From assembly GCF_001306415.1 (NCBI RefSeq), contig NZ_LDJX01000003.1, positions 310,001 to 374,000 on the forward strand: a stretch of 64,000 nucleotides of DNA, given 5' to 3'. Each line of letters starts with the position of its first letter. Position 1 is the stretch's first letter. The translations under genes were made by a program, and so were the position numbers. Origin of the DNA: Croceitalea dokdonensis DOKDO 023. GTDB taxonomy: Bacteria > Bacteroidota > Bacteroidia > Flavobacteriales > Flavobacteriaceae. Below are positions 34,824 through 44,714 of this stretch, in pieces. The notes below the pieces were generated by a model, which saw only the letters and a program-made list of their open reading frames with translations, was not told the DNA's origin and searched no databases.

Positions 34824-35861
34824 TTAATCCGAGAGCAGAAATGTCTTAAAGGTAGTTCCCCAGTCATTGTTGTTGGTATCATTGGGAAGGCCGTCATTGG
34901 TAAGTAGTGCATTTTGGTCCATGGTGTTTTTGTTCCAGAGCCAGGCCAACGCACCTACACGATTTACCTTGCAAGCCTCTAAAAAATTTGTGGCATTGCT
35001 TAATGGTGCCCCTTCGGTAATTACGCCAACCTCCCCAAAAATAATGGGAAGTTCCGCATCTTGTAAGGCCGTTAAACGTCTTGTGATACTGGCTTGGGTC
35101 GCGTTTTCATGCCATTTGCCATAGGCATGCAGATCAAATACTATTTGGGAATCATGCTCCAACAAATCCTTGCCTTTTTCTAACAACACCTGCTCTCCTT
35201 GACCTTGTTCATTTCCGGCAATTAGGATGATATTATCAAACCCCTCCACATTTCTAAGATTGTTGATCATTTCCACATGGTCTTTGTACCAAAGCTGGTG
35301 GGAGTAGTTATTGCCATTGCCAAAACTGTAGGGTTCGTTCCATACTTGCAGCCAAACATCGTCTTGACCTTTAAAGTAGTCAGCAATGGCGGCCATTTTT
35401 ATCTTGTACGCTTCAAAGAAATCCTGCTCGGATGGGTTAAGTCCCGTAAATAATTGGCGCTCACCACTGTTGTCCACCCATCCGAACGGACAGAGAATTA
35501 CGGTTCTTCCCTCACTGCGATGTTGTTTTACGATGTTATTAAGTGAATGTAAAAAGACTCCTCTACTATCTTGTATGGCAGGGCCCTCAATAGGCTGTTC
35601 CCTTAAATTACCAATGAATTCCCGGACTATCCCTATGTTCCAAGTCGCCATGAGGCCGCTGTTGTCTATACCAAAGGTATTCAGCGCATTTACGCCCTTT
35701 GGGGCAAAGGGCTTCCCATTTTTTAGCAATTGTCCGTCTTGCACCATATACCCCAGGGATTGGTTGCTGATTGCCTCATTAATTTCATCATCGTTTGCCC
35801 CACACCCCACTAGCATCAATAAAAGGACAATGTGCGCACAGCGCTTTAACCTATATGACAT
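34824..35861 (-). CDS. Glycoside hydrolase family 5-type lipoprotein
   Basis: 345 residues. The N-terminus is a lipoprotein signal with the Cys in L-V-G-C-G. The GH5 TIM-barrel pattern is clear: KPFAPKGVN, the acid/base Glu in LQVWNEPYSF, and the nucleophile Glu in PIIFGEVGV, with H-A-Y-G-K-W between. The enzyme probably cleaves a beta-mannan, beta-glucan or related polysaccharide outside the inner membrane. There is no susC/susD pair or other carbohydrate gene nearby, so it is not part of a polysaccharide utilisation locus. Family GH5 includes several specificities that cannot be told apart here. Confidence 0.85.
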   Translation of the reverse strand: MSYRLKRCAHIVLLLMLVGCGANDDEINEAISNQSLGYMVQDGQLLKNGKPFAPKGVNALNTFGIDNSGLMATWNIGIVREFIGNLREQPIEGPAIQDSRGVFLHSLNNIVKQHRSEGRTVILCPFGWVDNSGERQLFTGLNPSEQDFFEAYKIKMAAIADYFKGQDDVWLQVWNEPYSFGNGNNYSHQLWYKDHVEMINNLRNVEGFDNIILIAGNEQGQGEQVLLEKGKDLLEHDSQIVFDLHAYGKWHENATQASITRRLTALQDAELPIIFGEVGVITEGAPLSNATNFLEACKVNRVGALAWLWNKNTMDQNALLTNDGLPNDTNNNDWGTTFKTFLLSD

Positions 35862-36204
35862 GGCTACTTAGTTTTATGGGATAACGTTCTCTCTGGTTTA
35901 AAATTTGAAGAGCGCCATCAATTTTTAGGAAACAGCTAGCTTTTCCCATCTAAGCGGGCCATTAAAAAGGAATATATGACGATTCTTTTTACATAGTGGT
36001 CCATTAGTGGCATACCCTAAAACAAATTGGGAATGTTTTTTATCCCAACGCTGTAATTACCTATGAATGGGTATTGTCTCCGTTGTGCAATGGCGCTACA
36101 TTGCCACCTAAATACTCCCCCCTCCCCTAATGTTCACTTGTACTGGCGGTAGATGGCTACCGGCCAAGGTAATGCTGTATGTAAACCATTAAAACTATAT
36201 AAAA
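35862..36204. other. 343-base gene-free region between divergent genes
   Basis: This region separates the GH5 gene (minus strand) and the YD-like lipoprotein gene (plus strand), so it must contain both promoters. I found no exact TAnnTTTG element, no hairpin and no repeat, and no gene. Confidence 0.4.
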
Positions 36205-38391
36205 ATGAAAACCAAAATGATTTGGGCCTGTTGTTGCCTGTTTGTAGTACTATTAAGTTGTGGTAAGGATGAAACCCCTGTAGTAGATCCGGATACCAGT
36301 CAAGAAGAAGAACCAATCACGGAAGAACCGTCCGGACCAGAGGTGTTGACAGGTGTTTTTAAGGATGCTGAGGTAGAGGGCCTATCCTTTGAGACCGCTA
36401 CCCAATCTGGCATTACCAATACCAATGGTGAGTTTACCTATGTCAGTGGGGAGGAGATTACCTTTAAAGTGGGAAACATTATACTTGGTAAAGCCATGGG
36501 GCAGGCACTGATTACCCCAATTACCTTGGCACAAAATGTGGATGCCAATGCCACTATAGCATCTAGGCTTGCCCAGAACATCGCGGCTTTTTTACAAACC
36601 TTGGATGCGGATGGGGATGAGTCCAATGGCATTAAGATCACCATGGATGCAGTAACTAACTTGGGCGTAACCTCAATAGATTTTAATGCGCCAATAGAAG
36701 CGGTATTGGCAGATATTGTTTTAAACGTTGCCCAAAATTCCAGTTTGGAACTTCAGGTGGTTTACCCAGCCCAGGCGGCCAACGCCATGGCCAGTTCATT
36801 GGGCATTACGTATGAGGCTCCGGAAAATTTGGTCATAACCCATTTGTTGCCCGCGTTAAAGACATATTTTGAAACCTGGGACGCCAATTATACCTCCTCT
36901 GTTGCCATGTATAGAACCACTTTTGATGGTCAGGGCAATTTGGTGGCACTGGACATCATCTCAAGATATTCCGGCAAGGTTTTTTACACCATGGACTTTA
37001 GCTCCTTTTTAGCAAACGGTCTTCCGGAAACTGGGCAAATCACGGAGTTTGCTTCCAATTCATTAGTGGGTGCCACACCACGTTTTGCCCAGTTTACCAA
37101 TGCCATTTCATTTACCTATAACCAAGACGATCAGTTAGCCTCCTTAGGTTTTGTGGACGCCAATGGTTTTGCCTTCAATACCAATCAGTTTACCGCCCAT
37201 GATGATGAAAACAGACCTTTGGAATACTATAGGGATTTGGCCGCTGACAATCCAGATAGGGATTTTACCATCTCCTGGAGCTTTACCTATGAAAATGGAG
37301 TGATCGCTACCGCTAGGCGCGTGTTTTTTGACCTACAGACTCTTGACGCCAACAATAGTTTTCAGTTTGTTTCTACCCGGAATTTTAGGTATGAATATGA
37401 TGCTTCTGGTAAGGTCAGCAGAATTGACTATGATCGGGTTTTTCAAGACGATATCATAAGCGGTGGCGTACTAGAAACTTTCGTTACCGAGTCCTTGGTC
37501 ACGGACGTTTTTACCTATGATGGAGACCAAAAATTGGTAGGTTATAGCACTAATGAAGAAGTAAACCCAAGTAATGGCGAACCCTATACGGCAACGCGCA
37601 CCAGAACGTATGACGGTAATGAGCTCTTGGTGTCCGTCTCATACGCTGCCACCAATGGCCGTGAAAGTACGCAGAACTACCAAGAGGGAATCGCCACTAC
37701 CTCAGAGGATTTTAACAATGGGTTATTGTCTTTTAGCAGCGAGTATTTTGCAGATGGCTCATTTGTCAACATATCCTATCAATATGATGCCAATGGCATA
37801 TTGGCCTATAAAGAAACCAATGAGTATGGGCCCAGTGGTATTGAATTTAGGACCCAGGAGTTTTACTTTGATGGTGTTTTGGATTTTTATACCGAGGCTG
37901 AATTTGACCAAAATGGTTTTATTGCCACCATCACTTATTTTGATAGCCAAAATGTACCTTTCCAAATCAATAATTATACCTATGACTCCCTTGGAAGAAC
38001 TGCCACTGTTGAGGTGTTGTTTGGTGATGGTAGCCCTTGGTTCAATGAAACTTGGGAATACGATTCCAATGGCTTTTTGTCTAGGGTGGTTCAGGTCTTG
38101 GTAGACGGGTTCACCAATATTTATTACTATGAAAACGGCCAGTTGGTACGTGGGGAGTTCTATGATGACAATGGCGTGCTATATGATACCATTGACTATA
38201 CCAACAGTGGAAAAACTCCTGTTGGAAAAGCCTTGGGCAGAAGGATAAAGATGCCTACGACCCATCAGGCCGGTAAGCAAGGACGTACGGTATTGCCAAC
38301 CCAAACCCCTTTGCTCCATAGAACCTCAAAGAAGGGTGCTTTGCAAACGGCAGCAGATTTGATTCCTAAAGCGACTTTATTTTTACAATAA
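36205..38391 (+). CDS. Large lipoprotein with YD-like repeats
   Basis: 728 residues. Lipoprotein signal with the Cys in V-L-L-S-C-G, followed by an acidic linker of about 35 residues. Residues about 50-200 form a beta-domain of the type that builds on T-Q-S-G-I-T-N-T-N-G-E-F-T-Y-V-S-G-E. From about residue 330 to 670, repeats of roughly 20 residues with Y-D (FTYDGDQKLV, YQYDANGI, YTYDSLGRTA, WEYDSNGFLS, YYENGQLV) resemble RHS/YD repeats or bacteroidal lipoproteins of unknown function. The last 60 residues are basic, unlike the acidic middle. Location: probably the outer-membrane surface. No enzymatic motif is visible. Confidence 0.78.
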   Translation: MKTKMIWACCCLFVVLLSCGKDETPVVDPDTSQEEEPITEEPSGPEVLTGVFKDAEVEGLSFETATQSGITNTNGEFTYVSGEEITFKVGNIILGKAMGQALITPITLAQNVDANATIASRLAQNIAAFLQTLDADGDESNGIKITMDAVTNLGVTSIDFNAPIEAVLADIVLNVAQNSSLELQVVYPAQAANAMASSLGITYEAPENLVITHLLPALKTYFETWDANYTSSVAMYRTTFDGQGNLVALDIISRYSGKVFYTMDFSSFLANGLPETGQITEFASNSLVGATPRFAQFTNAISFTYNQDDQLASLGFVDANGFAFNTNQFTAHDDENRPLEYYRDLAADNPDRDFTISWSFTYENGVIATARRVFFDLQTLDANNSFQFVSTRNFRYEYDASGKVSRIDYDRVFQDDIISGGVLETFVTESLVTDVFTYDGDQKLVGYSTNEEVNPSNGEPYTATRTRTYDGNELLVSVSYAATNGRESTQNYQEGIATTSEDFNNGLLSFSSEYFADGSFVNISYQYDANGILAYKETNEYGPSGIEFRTQEFYFDGVLDFYTEAEFDQNGFIATITYFDSQNVPFQINNYTYDSLGRTATVEVLFGDGSPWFNETWEYDSNGFLSRVVQVLVDGFTNIYYYENGQLVRGEFYDDNGVLYDTIDYTNSGKTPVGKALGRRIKMPTTHQAGKQGRTVLPTQTPLLHRTSKKGALQTAADLIPKATLFLQ

Positions 38392-38419
38392 GGTAATTGG
38401 TTATTTTAGTGTAAAAAGC

Positions 38420-38451
38420 AAATCCCTGGACCTGCGTCCGGGGATTTTTTT
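38420..38451 (+). terminator. Strong terminator after the YD-like gene
   Basis: A 12-bp GC-rich stem (AAATCCCTGGAC paired with GTCCGGGGATTT, one wobble) with a four-base loop and a trailing run of T. It ends the plus-strand transcript; the convergent tex gene starts its stop 60 bases later. Confidence 0.8.
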
Positions 38452-38511
38452 GATTTAAGGTTGTGAAAGCAGGAATCCGCCACTGCGTAAGCTTTTATAC
38501 ATTTTGGCAAA

Positions 38512-40662
38512 TCAGGATTGGTGCAGCTTTAACTGTATCCGTTTTCTGGTGGTATCCACTTCCAGAACCTTTACAATAAGCTGTTGTTGCAAACGCACAT
38601 GGGCGTTGACATCGCTTACGAAACCATCGGCCAAATTAGAAATATGGATAAGCCCGCTCTCCTTTATGCCAATATCCACAAAACAACCAAAATTGGTAAT
38701 GTTGTTCACGATGCCAGGCAACAGTTGTCCGGGTCTAAGGTCTGTGATCGTGCTGATGTTTTGGTCAAAGGTGAAGACTTTTGCTCTTTCCCTGCTGTCT
38801 AGACCAGGTTTTTCCAGTTCCCTTAATATGTCTTTCAGCGTAGGTATCCCGATTGTATCGGTAGTATATTTTTTTAGGTCGATATTTTTTAAAAGGGCTG
38901 TATTGTTCAATAATTGGTTTACGGTAGTCTTTTGATCTGTTGCCATTTGTAGGACTATGGGGTAGCTTTCTGGGTGGACAGCGGAATCGTCCAAGGGATT
39001 TTCCCCATCTTTGATTCTTAGAAAACCGGCAGCTTGCTCAAAAGCTTTACTGCCAAGTCGGGCTACTTTTTTTATGGATTCCCTGTTTTTAAAGGCGCCG
39101 TGTTCATTGCGGTGCGCAACCATATGTTCTGCCAGTTTGGGGCCAATGCCAGAAACGTAGCTCAGCAGGGGAATACTTGCCGTATTAATGTTTACCCCAA
39201 CAGCATTTACACAGCTTGCTACTACGGTATCTAGTGAAGTTTTTAATTTGGCTTGGTCCACATCGTGCTGATATTGCCCTACGCCAATGGACTTTGGGTC
39301 AATTTTCACCAGTTCTGCCAAAGGGTCCGCTAGGCGTCTGCCAATGGAAACAGCACCTCTTACGGTTACATCGTAATTGGGAAATTCTTCTCGTGCTATT
39401 TTTGATGCTGAGTAAACGGAAGCACCGGCCTCACTGACCACAAAAACCTCAGGGGGATTTTTAAAAGCGATTCGTTTAATGAGCCGTTCGGTTTCTCTTG
39501 ATGCCGTTCCATTGCCAATGGCTATGGCCTCAATTTTATAAGCGTCTGCAAGGGAACTTATTTTTTTGATGGCTTCTGCAGATTTGTTCTGTGGGGCATG
39601 CGGATAAATGGTTTCGTTATGTTTTAAATCGCCCTGAGCATCTAAACAAACCACTTTACAACCCGTTCTAAATCCGGGGTCAATGGCCAAAATACGCTTT
39701 TCCCCCAATGGTGCACCAAGCAATAGTTGCCTTAGGTTTTTCGCAAATACCTGTATGGCGGTATCATCTGCTTTTTCCTTGGCAGCCTTTAAAACTTCAT
39801 TGGATAATGCGGGCAGTAAAAGTCTTTTGTAAGCATCTTTTATGGCTAAGGCAATTTGTCCTGCACATGCGTTATTTGATGTAATGAGTTTGCGCTGTAT
39901 GTTTTCCAGGGCGCGCTCATCATCAATTTCGATTTTGACTCTAACATACCCTTCTGCCTCCGCACGTTGTATGGCTAAAAACCGATGCGAAGGGCACTGG
40001 TTTAGCGGTTCGCTAAAGTCAAAATAATCCCTATATTTTTGAGCTTTTTCGCTGGTCCCTTGCTGATTGGAAGTAGCTTCTTTTTTAGCTTTTACCACCT
40101 TTGTGCTAATCATTGCGTAACGCTCCAGTTGTCTGCGTAATTGATTTCGAATACTACTACGTTCATTGATCCATTCGGCAATGATGTGGCGGGCCCCTTC
40201 CAAGGCATCATCTTCGTTTTCAATAGGATGATTCAAATATTTTGAAGCGATAAACTCAATGTCATCTGCCCGTTGTGCCATGATGATTTTTGCCAAGGGT
40301 TCCAACCCGTTATTTCGGGCGGTCTCCGCTTTGGTCTTCTTGTTTTTTTTATAGGGAAGGTAAACATCTTCCAAGCTGGTCATATCAGCGCAATTTTCAA
40401 ACTTCGTTTTAAGTTCCGCTGTCAATAGTCCTTGTTCACCAACGGCCTTGATAATTGCTTTTTTGCGTTTTTCCAAGGTTTCAAACTCAGCCTTGAATTT
40501 TACAATAGCGCCAATTTGCACTTCATCCAAATCTCCTGTGCGTTCTTTTCGGTAGCGCGAAATAAAGGGCACTGTACAGTCTTCGTTTAAAAGGGCAACC
40601 GTATTTTCAACACTTTTTTGCGGGAGTTGGGTATGTTGGGTGATGTAGGGGATGAGGGTCAT
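38512..40662 (-). CDS. tex: Tex-like RNA-binding transcriptional accessory protein
   Basis: 716 residues with the Tex domain order: an N-terminal helix-rich domain (VPFISRYRKERTGDLDEVQI), a YqgF-like RNase H fold (KRILAIDPGFRTGCKVVCLD), tandem helix-hairpin-helix motifs (SIPLLSYVSGIGPKLAEHMV) and a C-terminal S1 RNA-binding domain (LRPGQLLPGIVNNITNFGCFVDIG) that ends in the typical K-R-I-Q-L-K-L. Tex interacts with transcription complexes in the cytoplasm. It is 12 bases downstream of metG on the same strand and may share its transcript. Confidence 0.93.
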   Translation of the reverse strand: MTLIPYITQHTQLPQKSVENTVALLNEDCTVPFISRYRKERTGDLDEVQIGAIVKFKAEFETLEKRKKAIIKAVGEQGLLTAELKTKFENCADMTSLEDVYLPYKKNKKTKAETARNNGLEPLAKIIMAQRADDIEFIASKYLNHPIENEDDALEGARHIIAEWINERSSIRNQLRRQLERYAMISTKVVKAKKEATSNQQGTSEKAQKYRDYFDFSEPLNQCPSHRFLAIQRAEAEGYVRVKIEIDDERALENIQRKLITSNNACAGQIALAIKDAYKRLLLPALSNEVLKAAKEKADDTAIQVFAKNLRQLLLGAPLGEKRILAIDPGFRTGCKVVCLDAQGDLKHNETIYPHAPQNKSAEAIKKISSLADAYKIEAIAIGNGTASRETERLIKRIAFKNPPEVFVVSEAGASVYSASKIAREEFPNYDVTVRGAVSIGRRLADPLAELVKIDPKSIGVGQYQHDVDQAKLKTSLDTVVASCVNAVGVNINTASIPLLSYVSGIGPKLAEHMVAHRNEHGAFKNRESIKKVARLGSKAFEQAAGFLRIKDGENPLDDSAVHPESYPIVLQMATDQKTTVNQLLNNTALLKNIDLKKYTTDTIGIPTLKDILRELEKPGLDSRERAKVFTFDQNISTITDLRPGQLLPGIVNNITNFGCFVDIGIKESGLIHISNLADGFVSDVNAHVRLQQQLIVKVLEVDTTRKRIQLKLHQS

Positions 40663-40674
40663 TGGCAGAGCACT

Positions 40675-42786
40675 TTAACTTATCGTCCCTCCATTACCAA
40701 CCCCATTCTCATCCGGGTTCACAAATACCAATTTCCCCGCTTCATTTTCTGTCATCAAAATCATGCCCTCACTTTCAACACCGCGCAGCTTTCTTGGGGC
40801 TAGATTTACAAGCACGGTTACTTGTTTCCCTACAATTTCTGCTGGCGTAAAGCTTTCGGCGATGCCGGAAACAATGGTTCGGACATCAAGGCCCGTATCT
40901 ACCTTAAGCACCAAAAGCTTGTTAGCTTTCGGCATTTTTTCCGCTTCAATAATAGTACCTACACGCATATCCAATTTAGAGAAATCTTCAAATGTGATGG
41001 TTTCTTTTTGTGGAGTCACTTCTTTGTCCATCTGCTCGTTACGTTTTTTGGTGGCTTCCAATTTTGCCAGTTGTGCTTCTATTTCTTTGTCTTCTATCTT
41101 ACGGAACAATAGTTCGCTTTTATCAATGTTATGGCCTGAATGGAGTAACGTTTCTTTTTGGGAAACATCGTTCCAAGTGTTCTCGATACGATTCGCTTCT
41201 GGCGAATCACTCGAACTGACATTTAGAATGTGTTTTAACTTATTGGAAGTAAATGGTAGAAAAGGCTCGCTCAAAACTGCTAACGCAGTGGCTATTTGTA
41301 AAGCGACGAACATCACGGTTTTGGTGCGCTCTTCTTCTGTTTTAATGGTCTTCCACGGTTCTTCATCGGCCAAATATTTATTGCCCAAACGGGCCAAGTT
41401 CAACAATTCTTGGCTGGCTTCCCTAAAGCGGTAGCGTTCCAACGAGTCCGTTAGGGTCTGTGGATAGGTTCTTAAAGCTTCCAAAGTAGCGGTGTCCGTT
41501 GCATTGAATATTGAAGGCTCCGGAACCACGCCATCATAATACTTGTGGGTAAGCACGGTTACCCTGTTTATGAAATTGCCAAAAATGGCGACCAACTCGT
41601 TATTGTTTCTCGCCTGAAAATCCTTCCAAGTAAAATCATTATCCTTGGTTTCGGGTGCATTGGCCGTTAAAGTGTAACGCAATACGTCTTGCATATCCGG
41701 AAAATCCAACAAATACTCATGCAGCCAAACCGCCCAATTCTTTGAAGTGGATAATTTGTTGCCTTCCAGGTTCAGGAATTCATTGGCTGGTACGTTTTCT
41801 GGTAAAATGTAATCTCCGTGCGCTTTTAACATGCATGGAAAGATGATACAGTGAAAAACGATATTGTCCTTGCCAATAAAATGTAGCATTTTGGTATCGC
41901 TATCCTTCCAGTAAGGTTCCCAATCCTTGCCTTCCCGTTCTGCCCATTCTTTTGTGGAAGAGATGTACCCGATAGGGGCATCAAACCAGACATATAAGAC
42001 TTTGCCTTCACCACCGTCAACCGGCACGGGGATCCCCCAATCCAGATCGCGGGTCACGGCCCTTGGCCGTAGCCCTTCATCTATCCAAGATTTGCATTGG
42101 CCGTAGACGTTGGGTTTCCAGTCGTTTTTATGGCCTTTAATGATCCATTCTTTCAAAAAACCCTCATAGCGGTCTAGCGGTAAAAACCAATGTTTGGTAC
42201 TTTTTAACGTGGGTACGCCTCCGGTTATCGTTGATGTTGGATTGATGAGGTCTGTAGCGTTCAATGATGATCCGCAATTTTCACACTGGTCCCCGTATGC
42301 TGCTTCAAAACTGCATTTGGGACAGGTTCCCGTTACAAACCTGTCTGCCAAAAACTGGTCTGCCTCGGCATCGTACAATTGTTCAGTGACCTCTTCCATA
42401 AAGTCACCTTGTTGGTAAAGTTTTTTAAAGAATTCTGATGCGGTTTCATGATGCACTTTCGCAGAGGTTCGCGAGTAATTGTCAAATGAAATGCCAAATT
42501 CCTGAAAGGATTTTTTAATGATTCCGTGATACTTGTCAATGATATCTTGTGGGGAGACCCCCTCTTTTTTTGCCTTCATGGGGATGGCAAAACCATGTTC
42601 ATCACTTCCGCAAATAAAAGCCACGTCATTACCCTGTAATCGCTGGTAACGCGCATAAATGTCCGCAGGGACGTAAACACCGGCCAAATGGCCTATATGG
42701 ATTGGCCCGTTGGTGTATGGCAGTGCTGCGGTTAAGGTGTACCTGCGGGCCAAAGGCTTTCTTTTAAACGTTGCTTCTTGAGACAT
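40675..42786 (-). CDS. metG: Methionine-tRNA ligase with C-terminal tRNA-binding domain
   Basis: 703 residues, class I synthetase. HIGH motif at P-I-H-I-G-H (residues 28-33); a C-P-K-C and C-E-N-C pair bind structural zinc; the KMSKS-like loop reads K-L-S-T-S-K. An anticodon-binding helical bundle follows, and the last 110 residues form the dimerising Trbp111-type OB domain ([28 protein letters not shown]). It loads methionine onto tRNA in the cytoplasm. Between the anticodon domain and the linker, residues about 522-536 ([14 protein letters not shown]) are encoded by a palindromic repeat element (41179-41221), an apparent insertion that the enzyme tolerates. Confidence 0.96.
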   Translation of the reverse strand: MSQEATFKRKPLARRYTLTAALPYTNGPIHIGHLAGVYVPADIYARYQRLQGNDVAFICGSDEHGFAIPMKAKKEGVSPQDIIDKYHGIIKKSFQEFGISFDNYSRTSAKVHHETASEFFKKLYQQGDFMEEVTEQLYDAEADQFLADRFVTGTCPKCSFEAAYGDQCENCGSSLNATDLINPTSTITGGVPTLKSTKHWFLPLDRYEGFLKEWIIKGHKNDWKPNVYGQCKSWIDEGLRPRAVTRDLDWGIPVPVDGGEGKVLYVWFDAPIGYISSTKEWAEREGKDWEPYWKDSDTKMLHFIGKDNIVFHCIIFPCMLKAHGDYILPENVPANEFLNLEGNKLSTSKNWAVWLHEYLLDFPDMQDVLRYTLTANAPETKDNDFTWKDFQARNNNELVAIFGNFINRVTVLTHKYYDGVVPEPSIFNATDTATLEALRTYPQTLTDSLERYRFREASQELLNLARLGNKYLADEEPWKTIKTEEERTKTVMFVALQIATALAVLSEPFLPFTSNKLKHILNVSSSDSPEANRIENTWNDVSQKETLLHSGHNIDKSELLFRKIEDKEIEAQLAKLEATKKRNEQMDKEVTPQKETITFEDFSKLDMRVGTIIEAEKMPKANKLLVLKVDTGLDVRTIVSGIAESFTPAEIVGKQVTVLVNLAPRKLRGVESEGMILMTENEAGKLVFVNPDENGVGNGGTIS
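41179..41221. repeat. Palindromic repeat copy inside metG
   Basis: The minus-strand sequence begins TGTCAGTTCGAGT and ends GTATCGAGAAC, with GAAGC between. The 12-mer GTCAGTTCGAGT and 11-mer GTATCGAGAAC both match the intergenic element at 28881-28921 exactly. The insert keeps the metG frame. Confidence 0.75.
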
Positions 42787-42900
42787 AGGTGTGCTTATTG
42801 AGGCCTCAAAAATACAAGAAATAGTCTGTTAACCGTCCATGACCATAAGGGATAAATAGGACCGGTAAAGCTTAAGGTTCCACTAAGGGGTATTGGATAT

Positions 42901-42959
42901 AAAAAACCTCCAATTAGCGCGTCCCAAAATTGGGGTGGGGGCTGCGCCAACGGAGGTTT
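42901..42959 (-). terminator. Terminator of the DUF1501/DUF1800 unit
   Basis: Stem AAACCTCC / GGAGGTTT around a long GC-rich loop with a trailing T-run on the minus strand. It follows the DUF1501 stop by 20 bases and insulates it from metG. Confidence 0.6.
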
Positions 42960-42980
42960 CCATTGGGGTATTTTATGGTG

Positions 42981-44705
42981 TTACATGATCATTACGGATT
43001 TGCTCATTTTCTGGTCACCCACCTGTATGCGGTAGATGTACTTACCGGTGGACAGGCTTCCACGAACACGTTCCCTGATGTTTATTTCCGCGGTACCTTC
43101 CAACATCATTTCGTTAAACACGGTACCGACGTTCTGTCCCAGAATATTGAATAATTGAATATCCACATGGGCGCTAAACGGCATTTCCAAATAGATATGC
43201 GGGTTACGTTCCGATGGATAATAGGGCTTATGTACCACTTCAAAGCCCATTTCCTCGCTAGCCACTTCACCTTCTTCGTCCCGTGGTGGGGTATCTGGTA
43301 AAGTAGGTGGATCGTTATCATAGGCAATATCATCAAAATCCACGCCGCTACAATTAAATCCTAAATCTACTGGCGTATACGGGGCGCTGGTATCAAAATA
43401 CAAGTGTTCCACAACCTTGTCCATGGGTACGCAGAGCCATTCTCCCAAAACCGTGGCATACAGGTTCCTAAAGTCCATGGTGTATTCCAGGTTGCCACGT
43501 CCATTTGGGGCATCTAAAGAGGGGTGTTCCCCCACAAAGGCGCTTCCGTTTAATCCTGAGCCAAAGAAAAGGGTTGGGGCTGCCTTGCCGTGGTCCGTCC
43601 CGTTAGATCCATTCTCAAAAATCCGTCTTCCGAATTCAGAGAAGGTCATACTCAAAACTTTTTCATCCTGCTGTGTAAAGGCCAAATCTTCATAGAAGTT
43701 GTTCACTGCTATGGAAAGATTGGACATAAGACGTTGGTGCGCCTCTGGTTGATTTCCATGGGTGTCAAATCCGCCCATGGAAATCATGTAGACTTTGGTT
43801 CCCAAATTTCCTTTGATCAATCTAGCCAATAATGCCAATTGACGGGCAAAGCCATTGTCCTGGTATTCTACCTGGTTTTGTCCGCGCTCATAGGCCTCAT
43901 TGATTTTCCCTGCGTATTCATAAGTGGTATTGGCCACACCTCGTAAAAAGCGCAGTTGGTCGCCGTACATACAGTCATCAAAAGGGGCGTTGGCAATGTC
44001 ATAAAATTGGCCAGTGGCCGCAATTTCCTCTAACTGGTCAATGTTATTGGTCACAAAGGCATAATTGGTCTCTTCGCCTTGGAAAACAAGGTTAGAAATA
44101 TTTCCAATCTGCACCGCTGCCGGTGCCTCTGGTGGATTAATCAAATAATCAGGGTAGAGATCTTCAAAATGTCTTCCCATCCAGCCTGTGTTAAGCCCGG
44201 TGAACCCGGTTGAGGTCAAATCTGTGTTGGCATAGATGTCAGAACCTGTAAAGTGGGAAAGGCTTTGGTTTTGGTAACCAACCCCATGTACGGCTTTAAA
44301 CTGGCCATTGCCCCATAAAGGCTCAAGGGCGTCCATATAGGTAGGAATGCCAAAGTCATCCGTTAATTTTAGGATTTTACTTTCAGGGATGTAAATGTTG
44401 GGTCTTTGGTTGGCGTAGGTATCGTATTGTTGAATGGGTATTACCGTGCTTAAACCGTCATTACCTCCGTTAAGACGGATTAAAATAAGGATATTGTCCG
44501 TTTCCGCAGCTGCAATGGCAGAGGTTAGCGGTGATGGGCCAGAGGCGGAGAGCATATTGCTTCCCAATAGCATGGAGCCGGAGCCGGCAATGCCAAGGGC
44601 CTGTAAAAAAGACCTTCTGCTCCATTGTTTGTGTTCTAGATCATGGCCTTCATGTTCTAGGCCTTTAAAAGGATCTTTATCGTGATGGTTATGGGTATCG
44701 CACAT
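42981..44705 (-). CDS. DUF1501 protein with twin-arginine-type signal and T9SS sorting tail
   Basis: 574 residues. The N-terminus contains S-R-R-S-F-L-Q-A-L-G, a twin-arginine export motif, followed by a hydrophobic stretch. The body (about 65-480) is the DUF1501 alkaline-phosphatase-like domain, with NGGNDGLSTVIP, YMISMGGFDTHGNQ and FSEFGRRIFENGSNGTDHG. The last 80 residues are a type A T9SS sorting domain (P-S-E-R-N-P-H, a beta-sandwich with IQLFNILGQNV, ending KYIYRIQVGDQKMSKSVMIM), which should lead to secretion or surface anchoring. Combination of Tat-type and T9SS signals is unusual. It follows the DUF1800 gene by nine bases. Confidence 0.88.
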   Translation of the reverse strand: MCDTHNHHDKDPFKGLEHEGHDLEHKQWSRRSFLQALGIAGSGSMLLGSNMLSASGPSPLTSAIAAAETDNILILIRLNGGNDGLSTVIPIQQYDTYANQRPNIYIPESKILKLTDDFGIPTYMDALEPLWGNGQFKAVHGVGYQNQSLSHFTGSDIYANTDLTSTGFTGLNTGWMGRHFEDLYPDYLINPPEAPAAVQIGNISNLVFQGEETNYAFVTNNIDQLEEIAATGQFYDIANAPFDDCMYGDQLRFLRGVANTTYEYAGKINEAYERGQNQVEYQDNGFARQLALLARLIKGNLGTKVYMISMGGFDTHGNQPEAHQRLMSNLSIAVNNFYEDLAFTQQDEKVLSMTFSEFGRRIFENGSNGTDHGKAAPTLFFGSGLNGSAFVGEHPSLDAPNGRGNLEYTMDFRNLYATVLGEWLCVPMDKVVEHLYFDTSAPYTPVDLGFNCSGVDFDDIAYDNDPPTLPDTPPRDEEGEVASEEMGFEVVHKPYYPSERNPHIYLEMPFSAHVDIQLFNILGQNVGTVFNEMMLEGTAEINIRERVRGSLSTGKYIYRIQVGDQKMSKSVMIM

Positions 44706-44714
44706 AATTGTAGG

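Noticed and set aside
40763-41434. 223-codon plus-strand ORF opposite metG
   Set aside because: Antisense shadow of metG; serine-rich composition typical of reverse-frame translation.
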